Position numbers and translations under genes: made by a program. This document shows, in pieces, positions 1 through 9,077 of a stretch of 64,000 bases of DNA. Origin of the DNA: DASQYE01 sp036389675 (lineage in GTDB: Bacteria > Acidobacteriota > Blastocatellia > Pyrinomonadales > Pyrinomonadaceae); contig DASVWI010000012.1 of assembly GCA_036389675.1 (NCBI GenBank), forward strand, positions 186,001-250,000, read 5' to 3'. The first letter of the stretch is position 1, and each line of letters begins with the position of its first letter. The notes below the pieces were generated by a model. It worked only from the letters and a program-made list of their open reading frames with translations, did no database searches and was not told the origin of the DNA.

Positions 1-4
1 CGAG

Positions 5-685
5 ATGGAGACGTACCTCAGCAATTCCATCCACTACATCGACTACGAGCTGGAGTTCGAGCGTTACGGCGGCGCGGCGGGGCTCGATGTCGCCGAGCGC
101 CACTTTGAAGTCTCCAGCGATATCGTGCTCGACATCATGAAGGAGACGAACGTTCACGTGCGCGGCCTCGCGATGGGTCGCGGCATGCAGTTGATGCTCC
201 AACTGCTCTACACCTTTCTGGTCGACGACGAGAGCGTCTGCCGCTTTCTGACGCGTTACATCGAGCTGTGGCAGGAGATTTATGAGGATCGCAGTAACCT
301 TTACCCGTATTTCGACCGCAAGTACAACTTCGTCGCGCAGAAGATTCAGCGCCGCGTGCGCTCAGTCAAGCGCCAGCTTGAGGCCGACCGCTTCGTCCCC
401 GGACTTGAGGTCGAACTGAAGTGGATCACACACGTCAGGGAATTTAAGACGGAGCTGCGTGCCCTGCGCGCCTCCGAAGGTCTGCTCCTGCCAGACCACG
501 TTCAGGCGGAGCGCGACGCCTTCAACTACCTGCTCAGCAGCTACGTCCACATGACTAATAATCGCCTCTCCGTGAGCATCGGCGAAGAAGTTTACATGGC
601 GTACGTCCTGCGCCGTGCGATTGAAGACTCTGCCATTACAGTAGAGCACGTGGAAGCCGTTTTAATGGAGGCCAGCATTGGATAA
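5..685 (+). CDS. Thiopeptide-type / SpaB_C-like biosynthesis protein, 3' part
   Basis: The visible 226 residues resemble the C-terminal half of the SpaB_C (lantibiotic dehydratase C-terminal, thiopeptide-type bacteriocin biosynthesis) domain: an early E-x-E-x-ERYGG segment (about residues 16-23) followed by AER-F and an all-helical tail. Members of this family act on ribosomal peptides, using aminoacyl-tRNA or eliminating glutamylated Ser/Thr. The first methionine lies only 4 bases inside the window and the ERYGG motif is normally internal, so the gene almost certainly starts upstream and is cut by the window edge. It overlaps the next gene (M50 peptidase) by 8 bases, indicating translational coupling. 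Family call is by motif; the substrate is not visible here. Confidence 0.7.
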   Translation: METYLSNSIHYIDYELEFERYGGAAGLDVAERHFEVSSDIVLDIMKETNVHVRGLAMGRGMQLMLQLLYTFLVDDESVCRFLTRYIELWQEIYEDRSNLYPYFDRKYNFVAQKIQRRVRSVKRQLEADRFVPGLEVELKWITHVREFKTELRALRASEGLLLPDHVQAERDAFNYLLSSYVHMTNNRLSVSIGEEVYMAYVLRRAIEDSAITVEHVEAVLMEASIG

Positions 686-1955
686 TTACGATAAGTTTCA
701 ACCGAAGCTGCGCGAAGACATAGTGTTCAGTCCGCCCGAGGTCAGGCGGCTGAAGGTGGCCCATTATGTCAACGACAAGTATACCAACCAGTTTTACAGG
801 ATCGGCGACAGAGAGCACTTCCTGCTCAGCCGCATGGACGGCAAGAACACGCTCGACGATCTGGCAGAGGCTTACCGCGCGCACTTCGGGCGTCCGCTCG
901 TCCCGGCCTCATGGAAGAGCCTGTTCAAGCTGCTTGAGAGTCGGCAGATGCTCGACGCGAGCGCCGATTATTCCCGGCTCGACAGGATGAAGGAAGAATC
1001 GGAGCGCAAGCAGCAGCAGAGCCAGCGATGGTATTACCACAGGTTTCGCTTCGTGAACCCGGACAGGATACTGGGGCAGATACTGGCCCGCCTGAAGTTC
1101 ATCTACAGCCCCGCCTTTCTCGCGGCGGCGCTCGCCATGATCCTGAGCGTTGAGCTGTTCGTGCTGCTCAACGTCAGGGCGATTGCCGGCGAAGCCTGGG
1201 CCACGCGTTGGGTCTGGGGCGTCTGGCCCGCCTGTTTCATCCTCTGGCTGTTATGTGCCGTGCTGCATGAGACGGCGCACGGCTTAACCTGCAAATACTT
1301 CGGGGGGCGCGTCACGGACATGGGCGTGATGTGGCGTTACCTCTGGTTCTACCCCTATTGCAAGCTGGATCACGTGGTGATGTTTCATAATCGGAAGCAC
1401 CGCATCTACGTTTTCATGGCCGGGACGGTCACGAACCTTCTGGTCTTAATCCCCTTCGCCCTGCTGTGGTGGTGGCTGCCGACGACGAACCTGCTGAATA
1501 TCATCAGCTCGCGGATGCTGATCCTGATCAACATCTCCTCGCTGATAAATCTCATCCCGTTCGTGCAGATGGACGGCTACTTCATGCTGGCTTCGGCTCT
1601 GGGCATGACGGACTTACGCAGGGAGTCGCACGGTTTTTTGAAAAAGGTGCTGACCAATCAGGGCGAGTGGGATAAGGAGTACACGATCAAAGAAAAACGC
1701 GTGTACGCGATCTACGGGCCGCTCTCCATACTCATCACCGGTTATCTGATCGTCGTGATGCCCCTCTTCTGGTACTCGCTGCTGACAGTTCATCTGGGCT
1801 TGCAGCCTCTTATGTCGCTGACCGTTCTGGTCGGCCTCGTCGCGGCGATTGCGCTGCTGATCGTACTGAGACGGCGCGCCCGTCGCCGGCATGCTCGTCG
1901 TGCCGCCGCTGCGGCTGCGCCACAGGCCGATCGGCAACTGGCGCAGGCTGCATAA
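678..1955 (+). CDS. M50 (site-2 protease type) membrane zinc peptidase with N-terminal winged-helix/PqqD-like region
   Basis: This is a 425-residue polytopic membrane protein. Residues 1-100 form a soluble domain like the winged-helix/PqqD-like part of peptide zinc metalloproteases. The zinc motif HETAH is at residues 197-201 inside a membrane helix, and a second motif NLIPFVQMDG at 291-300 supplies the distal Asp typical of M50. The C-terminus is Arg/Ala-rich. In RiPP loci such enzymes (YydH type) are thought to cut or export modified peptides. It overlaps the SpaB_C-like gene and is followed 33 bases later by a YIP1 protein, so a peptide-processing operon is likely. A paralogue of nearly identical length and motif spacing lies at 11380-12645. 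Confidence 0.85.
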   Translation: MDNYDKFQPKLREDIVFSPPEVRRLKVAHYVNDKYTNQFYRIGDREHFLLSRMDGKNTLDDLAEAYRAHFGRPLVPASWKSLFKLLESRQMLDASADYSRLDRMKEESERKQQQSQRWYYHRFRFVNPDRILGQILARLKFIYSPAFLAAALAMILSVELFVLLNVRAIAGEAWATRWVWGVWPACFILWLLCAVLHETAHGLTCKYFGGRVTDMGVMWRYLWFYPYCKLDHVVMFHNRKHRIYVFMAGTVTNLLVLIPFALLWWWLPTTNLLNIISSRMLILINISSLINLIPFVQMDGYFMLASALGMTDLRRESHGFLKKVLTNQGEWDKEYTIKEKRVYAIYGPLSILITGYLIVVMPLFWYSLLTVHLGLQPLMSLTVLVGLVAAIALLIVLRRRARRRHARRAAAAAAPQADRQLAQAA

Positions 1956-1988
1956 AAGCCCCTCCGTGGGCAGGTAGGAGAAAGTTTT

Positions 1989-2912
1989 ATGAATCGGATT
2001 ATCGCATTAGGTGTGCTGCTCGGCGGCGTCGCGCTGCTCTTCGGCAGCTTCTCTATGATTACACCCGGCATGGCCTTCGCCGGATTCTGCATGATACTGG
2101 CCGGGGTAATTGCCCTCAGCATGAGCTTCATCCCACGGCACGAGCCCGAGCCCGAATCACCCGTGGCCTTAACGCCCGCGCAGAGCGTCACAGGCATCTT
2201 TACTTCGCCGGCGAGCGTCTTCCGCAACCTGAGCGCTCACCCGCGCTGGGTCGCGGCCTTCTTCGTCGCACTGCTCTGTCTGGGCATCTACGGTCTGTTG
2301 TTTGTGCGGCGCGTGACCCCGGAGGCCATCGAGACGCTCAGAATCGAGAAGATTATCAACAACGGCTGGATACCGGCGGATAAGCAGGCGGACTTCAGGG
2401 CCGGACAAATGGCATCGGCCCAAACGCCGCTCTACAGCCTGTCGCCGCTGATCGTCACGGGCGTCTTCTCTTTCATCAGCGTGATAGGGATTGCCGTCAT
2501 ATGCCTGCTGGGCGTCGCGATGTTCGGCGGGCGCATCACCTTCTGGGAGGCGCTGGCCGTCTCAGCTTACACGTTCTTACCGGTCGCCGTCTTCCGAGGC
2601 CTGGTCGGCCTGCTCATCCTGTATATCAAAGCACCCGAAAGCCTCGACCCGCTGCACGATCAGGCCGGAATCGTCAACGAGAATCTGGGCGTCCTCTTCT
2701 CGCCCATGCAGCAGCCCGTGCTCTATACGATAGCCACCTTCTTCAGCCTGTTCTGGCTCTACAGAGTGTGGCTGCTGGCGACGGGGCTACACAACATTGG
2801 GCGGAAGCCGATCAGCACGGGCGCGGCATGGGCCATCAGCATCGCGGTGTGGATCACGGGCCTGTCGCTCTGGGTGCTGATCGCCGCGACCAGCTCCAGC
2901 TTCGTTGCATAA
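1989..2912 (+). CDS. YIP1-family integral membrane protein
   Basis: The 307-residue protein has two hydrophobic helices in the first 50 residues, a linker rich in Pro/Glu, then about five more membrane segments resembling the YIP1 domain (segment beginning TPAQSVTGIFTSPASVFRNL). The ribosome-binding site AGGAGA lies about 8 bases before the ATG. It follows the M50 gene by 33 bases on the same strand, so it probably belongs to the same transcript, perhaps as an export or immunity partner. That role is an inference from position only; YIP1 proteins have no single known biochemical function in bacteria. Confidence 0.7.
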   Translation: MNRIIALGVLLGGVALLFGSFSMITPGMAFAGFCMILAGVIALSMSFIPRHEPEPESPVALTPAQSVTGIFTSPASVFRNLSAHPRWVAAFFVALLCLGIYGLLFVRRVTPEAIETLRIEKIINNGWIPADKQADFRAGQMASAQTPLYSLSPLIVTGVFSFISVIGIAVICLLGVAMFGGRITFWEALAVSAYTFLPVAVFRGLVGLLILYIKAPESLDPLHDQAGIVNENLGVLFSPMQQPVLYTIATFFSLFWLYRVWLLATGLHNIGRKPISTGAAWAISIAVWITGLSLWVLIAATSSSFVA

Positions 2913-3514
2913 GCGCCAAACAGCAGCAGCCTTCATGCTCGGTCGGCGCGCGTGAAATACTTTGGAATTGACCGGGCGCGGCCTCAGATTGGCGCAACCC
3001 TCTATGACTTGCGGGCATCATAGCTATAACTCAGAAAGTTTGTCTTTCAGTAGTCCCGCAGATGGCTTCGCATTCGAGACGGACACGACACGCAAAAAGA
3101 TTTCCGGTTTGCATCTCATCCGGTCGAATAAGCTGCTCAGTCAACTGACATTCAGAAAACGGTGCGACTCGGCTTCGCAAGTCTTTCCCGAAAGGGAGAC
3201 CGAGCCGGGAAGCGAGTTCGGATTCACCTCTGAACTTGATATGCACCGCCTGCGCCATCCGGCACAGGGGCAGTAAAAGTGATGAGTATTGAAGAGCATT
3301 GAAAACGGTAACTAACAGCTCAGTGGAGTTGTTGTCACATCCTTTCAAGTCTTCGTCAATGCAATAAACATTCGAGTGAAGCGCCCGCGTTGGTGTCTTC
3401 ATCCAACTGCAAAACCTCTGTGATGAATCCGGCCAGAAAGGCGGGCGTCATCATTCTTCAAAACCCTCGATGTTTCGGCATTGAACTTCGGCTTCCAAAA
3501 GGAAGGGAAAACAA
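2913..3514. other. Intergenic stretch, about 600 bp
   Basis: No convincing gene is seen. Open frames on both strands (for example 2962-3276 plus and 3031-3402 minus) have no recognisable ribosome-binding site, hydrophobic pattern or family resemblance. Base composition is less GC-rich than the neighbours. It should contain the promoter for the small secreted peptide starting at 3515. Confidence 0.4.
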
Positions 3515-3688
3515 ATGAAATCAATTACTCGTTTTAGCATGATGGCGCTTTTGATGCTCGTCCTCGTTACTCCCCTGTTCGCCCAATCCGCGGCTGCGAC
3601 CGATGAGACGCAGTCCACCTCGTTCTGGGGCTGGTTCTTCGGCGGCGGCGGCGATTTCGGCGGCGGCGGAGCCGGCGGCAGCTGGTAA
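3515..3688 (+). CDS. Small secreted Gly/Trp/Phe-rich peptide (57 aa)
   Basis: ATG at 3515 follows AAGGAAGGG by about 7 bases. The 57-residue product has a clear Sec signal peptide: KSITR positive end, hydrophobic run MMALLMLVLVTPL, and an A-x-A type site near FAQSAAA. The mature part is only about 30 residues: an acidic/polar stretch TDETQSTS, then FWGWFFGGGGDFGGGG and a C-terminal GSW. It is followed by a strong hairpin terminator and stands alone. I do not recognise the family. It could be a cell-envelope structural peptide or a bacteriocin-like or precursor peptide linked to the M50 locus; the sequence does not decide. Confidence 0.65.
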   Translation: MKSITRFSMMALLMLVLVTPLFAQSAAATDETQSTSFWGWFFGGGGDFGGGGAGGSW

Positions 3689-3743
3689 TCCAAATTCTAA
3701 CCCGCTCCATGCGGTGATCTAAGCATCATCGCCTTGCAGCCAG

Positions 3744-3789
3744 TACCCGAATCTCCTGTCGTTAGTGATAACGGCAGGAGATTCGGGTA
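3744..3789. terminator. Long stem-loop, probable terminator after the small secreted peptide
   Basis: A 15-bp perfect inverted repeat (3744-3758 with 3775-3789) encloses a second nested stem CGTTA/TAACG with loop GTGA. It begins 55 bases after the stop of the peptide gene. There is no long T-run, only TATATCTCTC, so it may end transcription, protect the 3' end, or both. Confidence 0.6.
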
Positions 3790-3905
3790 TATCTCTCTCT
3801 GTGCGTGTGCCGAGTCGGGCGACAGAAGCCACGGCTGACAATAGTGTATTATGTCCCTCTGCCAGTGGAATGCCTTAACGCTAACAGTGAGATGGCGAAT
3901 TAGAG

Positions 3906-5300
3906 ATGCTGATTCAGCAGAATATTGCCCAGTCGTTCCAATCACCCGTCGTGCGTGTCCTGCTCGGCGCGATTGCCCTCGGGTTGCTCTACGTGCTCGG
4001 GAAAGAGGTCAGGAAGATTCCCGCGAGGATGTTCGCGCTCATGGCGACGGCGTTCATCGACATGCTCGGGCTGTTGATGATCATCCCGCTCCTGCCGTTT
4101 TATGTGAAGACGCTCGGCGGGCAGGGGATTGACATCCTCGGGATGCACTTTGGAATCGGTATCATTTCCGGAGCCATCGTCGCCTCGTTCACCTTCGCAC
4201 AACTGCTGAGCGCGCCCATGTGGGGGCGGTTCTCCGACCGCGTCGGACGCCGACCCACACTTCTCATAGCCTTAAGCGCGTCGGCCATCGCTTACCTGAT
4301 TTTCGGCTTCGCCCACTCGCTCTTCCTCCTGTTCGTCTCGCGCATAGTGCAGGGCGCTGGCGGGGGGACGGTGGGCGTCATTCAGGCGTACGTGGCAGAT
4401 TCGACCGCGCCGCAGGATCGCGCCCGTGCCCTCGGATGGCTCTCGGCGACCACCAATCTGGGCGTCGCGCTCGGGCCGGTGCTCGGTTCCTTCGCGATCA
4501 CTTTGGGCACGCGCGACCTGATGCCGGGGCTGCGGACGCTCTCAATGGGCCACGCCGCGCCGGGCATTCTGGCGGCGGTGCTCTGTCTGCTCAACATCGC
4601 TTTCGCCGCACGCTATCTGACCGAATCGCGTGAGTTGAGCGAGCCGTCGCCGACCGGAGAGGTCAGTCGCACTTCGCGTCAGGCTATCTGGCGCGTTATC
4701 TCGCATTCGAGTGAGCCCTCGTCGCGCCTGATCTGGATTTACGCGATAGCTATCGGCGCGTTTCAGGGAAGCTTTTCCGTGCTCGCGCTATTTTTGAACG
4801 CACGCTTTCAGGTGACGGAACAGACGATAGGCTATTTCTTCATGTACGTCGGCGCGATTTCCGTCTTCGCACGCGTGCTGCTTCTGGGGCGCGCGGTCGA
4901 TTGGCTGGGCGAAGCGAATCTCTCGCGGCTGGGCCTCATCCTGCTGGCTACAGGAGTGCTGGGGATGCCGTTGTCGCGCAACCTGTGGATGCTGGCGATG
5001 GCCGTAGCGCTGATACCGCTCGGCACGGCCTTCACCTTCCCTTGTGTGACCGCGCTTCTGTCGCGCGTCATTAGCCAGAGAGAGCGCGGCCTCTATATGG
5101 GGATGCAGCAGACCTACGGCGGAGTGGCGCGCATCATCGCGCCGCTCTTCTTCGGCTGGGCGTTCGATTCGCTCGGCGTCTCATCGCCCTACTTCTTCTC
5201 GTCCGCCTTCATCGTGGCGACGATCTTTCTCGGATTCGGGCTGGACAAGTATGCCAGACCGCAGCTGACGGTCGCGCGGGAAGCGGTCAGCGACAGGTGA
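3906..5300 (+). CDS. MFS transporter, TetA-like drug/H+ antiporter family
   Basis: This 464-residue protein has about twelve hydrophobic helices. The loop between helices 2 and 3 reads GRFSDRVGRRPTLL, the classic MFS motif A, and helix 4-5 has GAGGGTVGVIQAYVAD and GLGVALGPVLG-like signatures of 12-TM tetracycline-type antiporters. An extra N-terminal hydrophobic segment (residues 10-35) precedes the usual start, and a start near residue 46 is possible. No strong ribosome-binding site is visible at 3906. The substrate cannot be read from the sequence. It is transcribed toward the convergent MFS gene at 5321-6613. Confidence 0.85.
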   Translation: MLIQQNIAQSFQSPVVRVLLGAIALGLLYVLGKEVRKIPARMFALMATAFIDMLGLLMIIPLLPFYVKTLGGQGIDILGMHFGIGIISGAIVASFTFAQLLSAPMWGRFSDRVGRRPTLLIALSASAIAYLIFGFAHSLFLLFVSRIVQGAGGGTVGVIQAYVADSTAPQDRARALGWLSATTNLGVALGPVLGSFAITLGTRDLMPGLRTLSMGHAAPGILAAVLCLLNIAFAARYLTESRELSEPSPTGEVSRTSRQAIWRVISHSSEPSSRLIWIYAIAIGAFQGSFSVLALFLNARFQVTEQTIGYFFMYVGAISVFARVLLLGRAVDWLGEANLSRLGLILLATGVLGMPLSRNLWMLAMAVALIPLGTAFTFPCVTALLSRVISQRERGLYMGMQQTYGGVARIIAPLFFGWAFDSLGVSSPYFFSSAFIVATIFLGFGLDKYARPQLTVAREAVSDR

Positions 5301-5320
5301 GTCCTCAGGTCTATAACCTT

Positions 5321-6613
5321 TTACGTCTCGTCGAGGCGCTGGATGTTCCTGCTCAGGAAACAGATGAGCAGCCCCAGAAGCACGCATGTTCCGGTCGTGA
5401 TGAACATCGACGCGGTGCCGAATTGAGTCATAAAACCTGTGATGACGTAAGAGAGCGGCGTCAGTCCATAGACGAAGAAGAGGACGACGCTGAACACGCG
5501 GCCACGCATCTGCGGGTCAACCTTTGTTTGCAGCCACACGACGGTCAGGATCTGCGAATACCCTCCCGCCGTCCCCATCAAAAACAACAGGACGCTCGCC
5601 CAGATAACGTTCGGAGCAGTGCCGAGCAGAACCAGACCCGTCCCGAGCGTGGCGATGATGAGCATCAATCGAGAACCGATGCGGGTTAATGATTTGATGA
5701 CTCCCGCCGTCAGTGTTCCCAGAAGCAGGCCGCCGGCGAGCGCCGACAGCATCACGCCGTAGGTGGTTGCTCCCCCGCCGAATTCGCGTTGCGACAGTAT
5801 GGCGAGGCCGACTGTGAAGGGGCCTGCGAAAGAGAATTCGACCATCCCGATAATAATCATGAACGAGCGAATCGAGGGCTCTCTCAAGGCATAGGTCAAG
5901 CCCTCGCGGATGGAGTGGAGCAGCCAAAAGCGAGTCTTCGCCGGGGGCTTCTCTGCCGTTGAAGAGTCGGGCTCGATAGCGTTTGTGCCCGGGCGAGGCG
6001 GGGTCATCAGGAGCAGACATAACCCGACGAAGACGAAGCTCATGGCATCGATGCCAAAGGCCGGCCCCATGCCGATGCTTGCGATGACGAGTCCGGCCAG
6101 CGACGGCCCCATGAACCTGTGTAGCTGGGAAGAGCCCTGCAAGAGCGCGTTTCCCGCCGTGAGCTGTTCTTCGGAAACGAGCGAGGGGATGAAGGTCTTG
6201 ATGGCCGGGGAGAAAAAAGCGTCCATCGTGCCGAAGACGGCCCCGAGCACGAACAGATGCCACAGGCACAGAATGTCCAGCATGACCATCGCAGCTAAAA
6301 ACCCGCTGCAAATAGTCCGCACCAGCGTCGCACTGAGCAGTAGCTTGTGTGGGGAGATAAGGTCTGTGATCGCCCCGCCGACCAGATATAAAGCCACGCG
6401 GGGAACGGTCGAGGCCACGAGCACTGTCCCGAGCGCAAGGCTTGAGCCCGTCAGGTGCAGCACGAGCAGGGGCAGCGCGACGAGGTGAAACTGATCGCCC
6501 AGAATCGAGACGCTCTGTCCTAACCAGAGCAGGCGGAAATTACGCTCTCGCAGAGGTCGCAGAATCGAGAGGCGGTTGAGGGCGGACGCAAAGCTGAGAC
6601 TATCACCGGCCAT
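5321..6613 (-). CDS. MFS transporter, EntS/MFS_3-like exporter
   Basis: A 430-residue, 12-TM exporter with the N-terminal signature LRERNFRLLWLGQSVSILGDQF typical of the MFS_3 (EntS, macrolide efflux) family, followed by LPLLVLHLTGSSLALG. I chose ATG 6613 rather than an upstream frame start at 6688, because the longer form would run 68 bases into the ADOP permease and adds 25 residues unlike the family. With this start it lies 7 bases after the permease stop, so the two are probably co-transcribed. Substrate unknown. Confidence 0.85.
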   Translation of the reverse strand: MAGDSLSFASALNRLSILRPLRERNFRLLWLGQSVSILGDQFHLVALPLLVLHLTGSSLALGTVLVASTVPRVALYLVGGAITDLISPHKLLLSATLVRTICSGFLAAMVMLDILCLWHLFVLGAVFGTMDAFFSPAIKTFIPSLVSEEQLTAGNALLQGSSQLHRFMGPSLAGLVIASIGMGPAFGIDAMSFVFVGLCLLLMTPPRPGTNAIEPDSSTAEKPPAKTRFWLLHSIREGLTYALREPSIRSFMIIIGMVEFSFAGPFTVGLAILSQREFGGGATTYGVMLSALAGGLLLGTLTAGVIKSLTRIGSRLMLIIATLGTGLVLLGTAPNVIWASVLLFLMGTAGGYSQILTVVWLQTKVDPQMRGRVFSVVLFFVYGLTPLSYVITGFMTQFGTASMFITTGTCVLLGLLICFLSRNIQRLDET

Positions 6614-6620
6614 ATTGTCA

Positions 6621-9077
6621 CTATTCGTAGCGCAGGGCGACCATCGGATCAACCTTCGTCGCCTTTCGTGCCGGAATAAGACATGCAAGCAGCGTGATGC
6701 CGATCAATAGAATCGAGATGATCACAAATGTCCAGGGGTCTGTGGTGCTGACGCCGTAGAGCAGGCTCGCCAGCACGTGCGTCGTCCCCAGCGAGAGGAC
6801 GAGACCGATACCGATGCCCGCCAGCGCCAGAAACATTCCCTGCCCGATAATCATCTTGAGCACATCCCGTCGTTGTGCGCCGAGGGCCATGCGGATGCCT
6901 ATCTCGCGCGTCCGCTGCGTGACGGAGTAACTCATCACGCCGTAGATGCCTATCGTGGCGAGCATCAAGGCCAACGCGGCGAAGATGCCGAGCAGCAGGG
7001 TGTAGAGGCGCGGCTGCGCGACCGTGCCGGAGATGATCTCGTCCATGAACTTGATGTTGGAAGCGGGCAGGTCTCTGTCCAGCGCCGAGACCTCGCGGCG
7101 CACACTGGCCGCAGAGTTTCTGGGGTCTGAAGTCGTGCGCGCTAAGAGCGTAATGACCGGGCCGGGGTTCTGTGAGAAGGAAGTATAAATTTCCGGCTGT
7201 GCCCCGACACCGAGCGCCGTGTGGCTCACCCCGCCGCAGATGCCGACAATGGTCAGCCACGGATTCTTTGATTCCGCGCGCCCCTGCTTAAAGCGTTTGC
7301 CGATGGGGTCTTCGCCGGGCCAGAAGCGCTGCGCCGCGGTTTCGTTAATCAGGGCGACGCCGGGGGCGTCCGCATTATCGCTGTCGGTGAAGAACCGGCC
7401 TCTTTGCAGAGGAATGCCCATCGCCTGAAAGTAGCCCGGACTGATGGAGCGAAAGAAGGCGCGCGGTCTCTCGTTCGGAGGCGGGACGGGACGCCCCTCT
7501 ATGGTGAAGCCGAAGTTGCTCTCGTTTCCACTGAACGGAAGATTGTTAACGGTCGCGGCACGCTCGACGCCGCCGATGGCCGCGATGCGCTCGACGAGTT
7601 GTTGTTGAAAGGCGGCCTGCTGGTGTTTCTCGCCGTACTTGTTCTGCGGCAGCTGTAGCTCCAGGGTGATTAAGTTATCAGGGTTGAAGCCGGGATTGAC
7701 ATTCTGCAAGCGCAGAAAGCTCTTGAGCATGAGCCCTGAGGTGATTAGCAGAATCAAGGCCAGTGCGACCTCCGCTATGACGAGCAGGCTTCGCAGGCGC
7801 TGCTGTCTTCCGCTCCCGGCGTTGCTTTTGCCCCCCTCTTTGAGAGTCTCGTTGAGGTCTAATTTCGATGCTTCGAGCGCAGGGGCGAGGCCGAACACGA
7901 TTGAGGTCAGCACCGCCGCCAGCAGCGTGAAGATGAGCACCCGCCCGTCTATGCTGACATCGCTCAGCCTTGAGTCGTTCGGGGGAGCGAAGGCGATCAA
8001 CTGTCGCACGCCCCAGAGGGCGAGCAACAGACCGAGCAGCCCGCCGAGGAAGCCGAGTATCAGGCTTTCGGTCAGCAGTTGACGGATTATGCGCGCCCGG
8101 CTGGCCCCCATCGCGACCCGTATGGCGATCTCTTTCTGACGCCCGACGGCTTTGGCAAGCAGCAGGTTGGCGATGTTGGCGCAGGCGATCAGGAGGACGC
8201 CCCCGACAGCGCCGAAGAGTACGATCAGCGCCAGCCGCACGTCGCCCGTGACCTGCGTTTGCAGCGGGATAATGCCGACTTCCATGTCCGCGTCCACCGC
8301 CGGGTACTCCTGTTGCAGCCGGTTGGCGATCACGCTCATCTCCGACTGAGCCGCCCCTACCTCGAGGCCGGGCTTGAGTCGCCCGATCATGTAAAGCCCT
8401 CGCACCTCGCGCGCCATCGGCACGTCATCGGTCGTGATCGGTATCCACAGGTCGGCGCGCGGCATGGAGTATTGCGAAGAGGCGATGGTGGCGGTAAACG
8501 GCGGTGGGAATTTGAAGTCCGGCGGCATGATGCCGACCACCGTGTAGCTTTCGCCGTTGAGCGAGACGGTCTGCCCGACGAGGTTAGGGTTCGCGCCGAA
8601 ACTGCGTTGCCAGAGGCTATGGTTGAGGATGAGAACGTGCGCGGCCCCGGGCTGGCCTTCTTCGGGCAGGAAGACGCGCCCCAGCAAAGGCTTAGTCCCG
8701 AGCATGGAGAAGAGAGAAGGCGTAATACGCAGGCCCGTCACCCTTTGCGGCTCGTCGCCGCCCGTCAGGTTAAAGATGCTGTCGGTGAAGGCTCCCATAT
8801 CCGTGAAGACCTTGTTCGAATCTTTGAGGTCTGTGAAATTGGGAAGCGAGGTCGGGATTTCACCGAAACCCTTCTTGACGTTCTTCTCCCACACCATCAT
8901 CAGGCGATCAGGCTGCTCGTAACTGAGCGGGCGCAGAAGGAGCGTGTTGACGACCGAGAAGATGGCGGTGTTGGCTCCAATCCCGAGCGCCAGCGCCATG
9001 ACGGTGATGACCGTGATCCCCGGACTCTTCAGCAGCATTCTCAGGCCGAAGCGTATATCCTGCCAGATGATTCCCAT
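6621..9077 (-). CDS. ABC transporter permease, MacB/FtsX type (acidobacterial duplicated orphan permease, ADOP)
   Basis: The 818-residue protein has the ADOP start DIRFGLRMLLKSPGITVITVMALALGIGANTAIFSVVN, a periplasmic MacB_PCD domain (about residues 50-260), three FtsX-type helices, a second MacB_PCD domain and a second three-helix FtsX block with the coupling sequence TREIGIRMALGAQRRDVLKMII. The duplicated layout and the lack of an adjacent ATPase are what define these orphan permeases, which are highly expanded in Acidobacteriota. The ribosome-binding site AGGAGA is about 5 bases before ATG 9077. Its cargo is unknown. It leads the two-gene unit with the MFS exporter. Confidence 0.9.
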   Translation of the reverse strand: MGIIWQDIRFGLRMLLKSPGITVITVMALALGIGANTAIFSVVNTLLLRPLSYEQPDRLMMVWEKNVKKGFGEIPTSLPNFTDLKDSNKVFTDMGAFTDSIFNLTGGDEPQRVTGLRITPSLFSMLGTKPLLGRVFLPEEGQPGAAHVLILNHSLWQRSFGANPNLVGQTVSLNGESYTVVGIMPPDFKFPPPFTATIASSQYSMPRADLWIPITTDDVPMAREVRGLYMIGRLKPGLEVGAAQSEMSVIANRLQQEYPAVDADMEVGIIPLQTQVTGDVRLALIVLFGAVGGVLLIACANIANLLLAKAVGRQKEIAIRVAMGASRARIIRQLLTESLILGFLGGLLGLLLALWGVRQLIAFAPPNDSRLSDVSIDGRVLIFTLLAAVLTSIVFGLAPALEASKLDLNETLKEGGKSNAGSGRQQRLRSLLVIAEVALALILLITSGLMLKSFLRLQNVNPGFNPDNLITLELQLPQNKYGEKHQQAAFQQQLVERIAAIGGVERAATVNNLPFSGNESNFGFTIEGRPVPPPNERPRAFFRSISPGYFQAMGIPLQRGRFFTDSDNADAPGVALINETAAQRFWPGEDPIGKRFKQGRAESKNPWLTIVGICGGVSHTALGVGAQPEIYTSFSQNPGPVITLLARTTSDPRNSAASVRREVSALDRDLPASNIKFMDEIISGTVAQPRLYTLLLGIFAALALMLATIGIYGVMSYSVTQRTREIGIRMALGAQRRDVLKMIIGQGMFLALAGIGIGLVLSLGTTHVLASLLYGVSTTDPWTFVIISILLIGITLLACLIPARKATKVDPMVALRYE

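Noticed and set aside
3451..3693. Pro-rich open frame antisense to the small secreted peptide
   Set aside because: It is the complement of the glycine codons of the peptide gene; only the plus-strand frame has a ribosome-binding site and a signal peptide.
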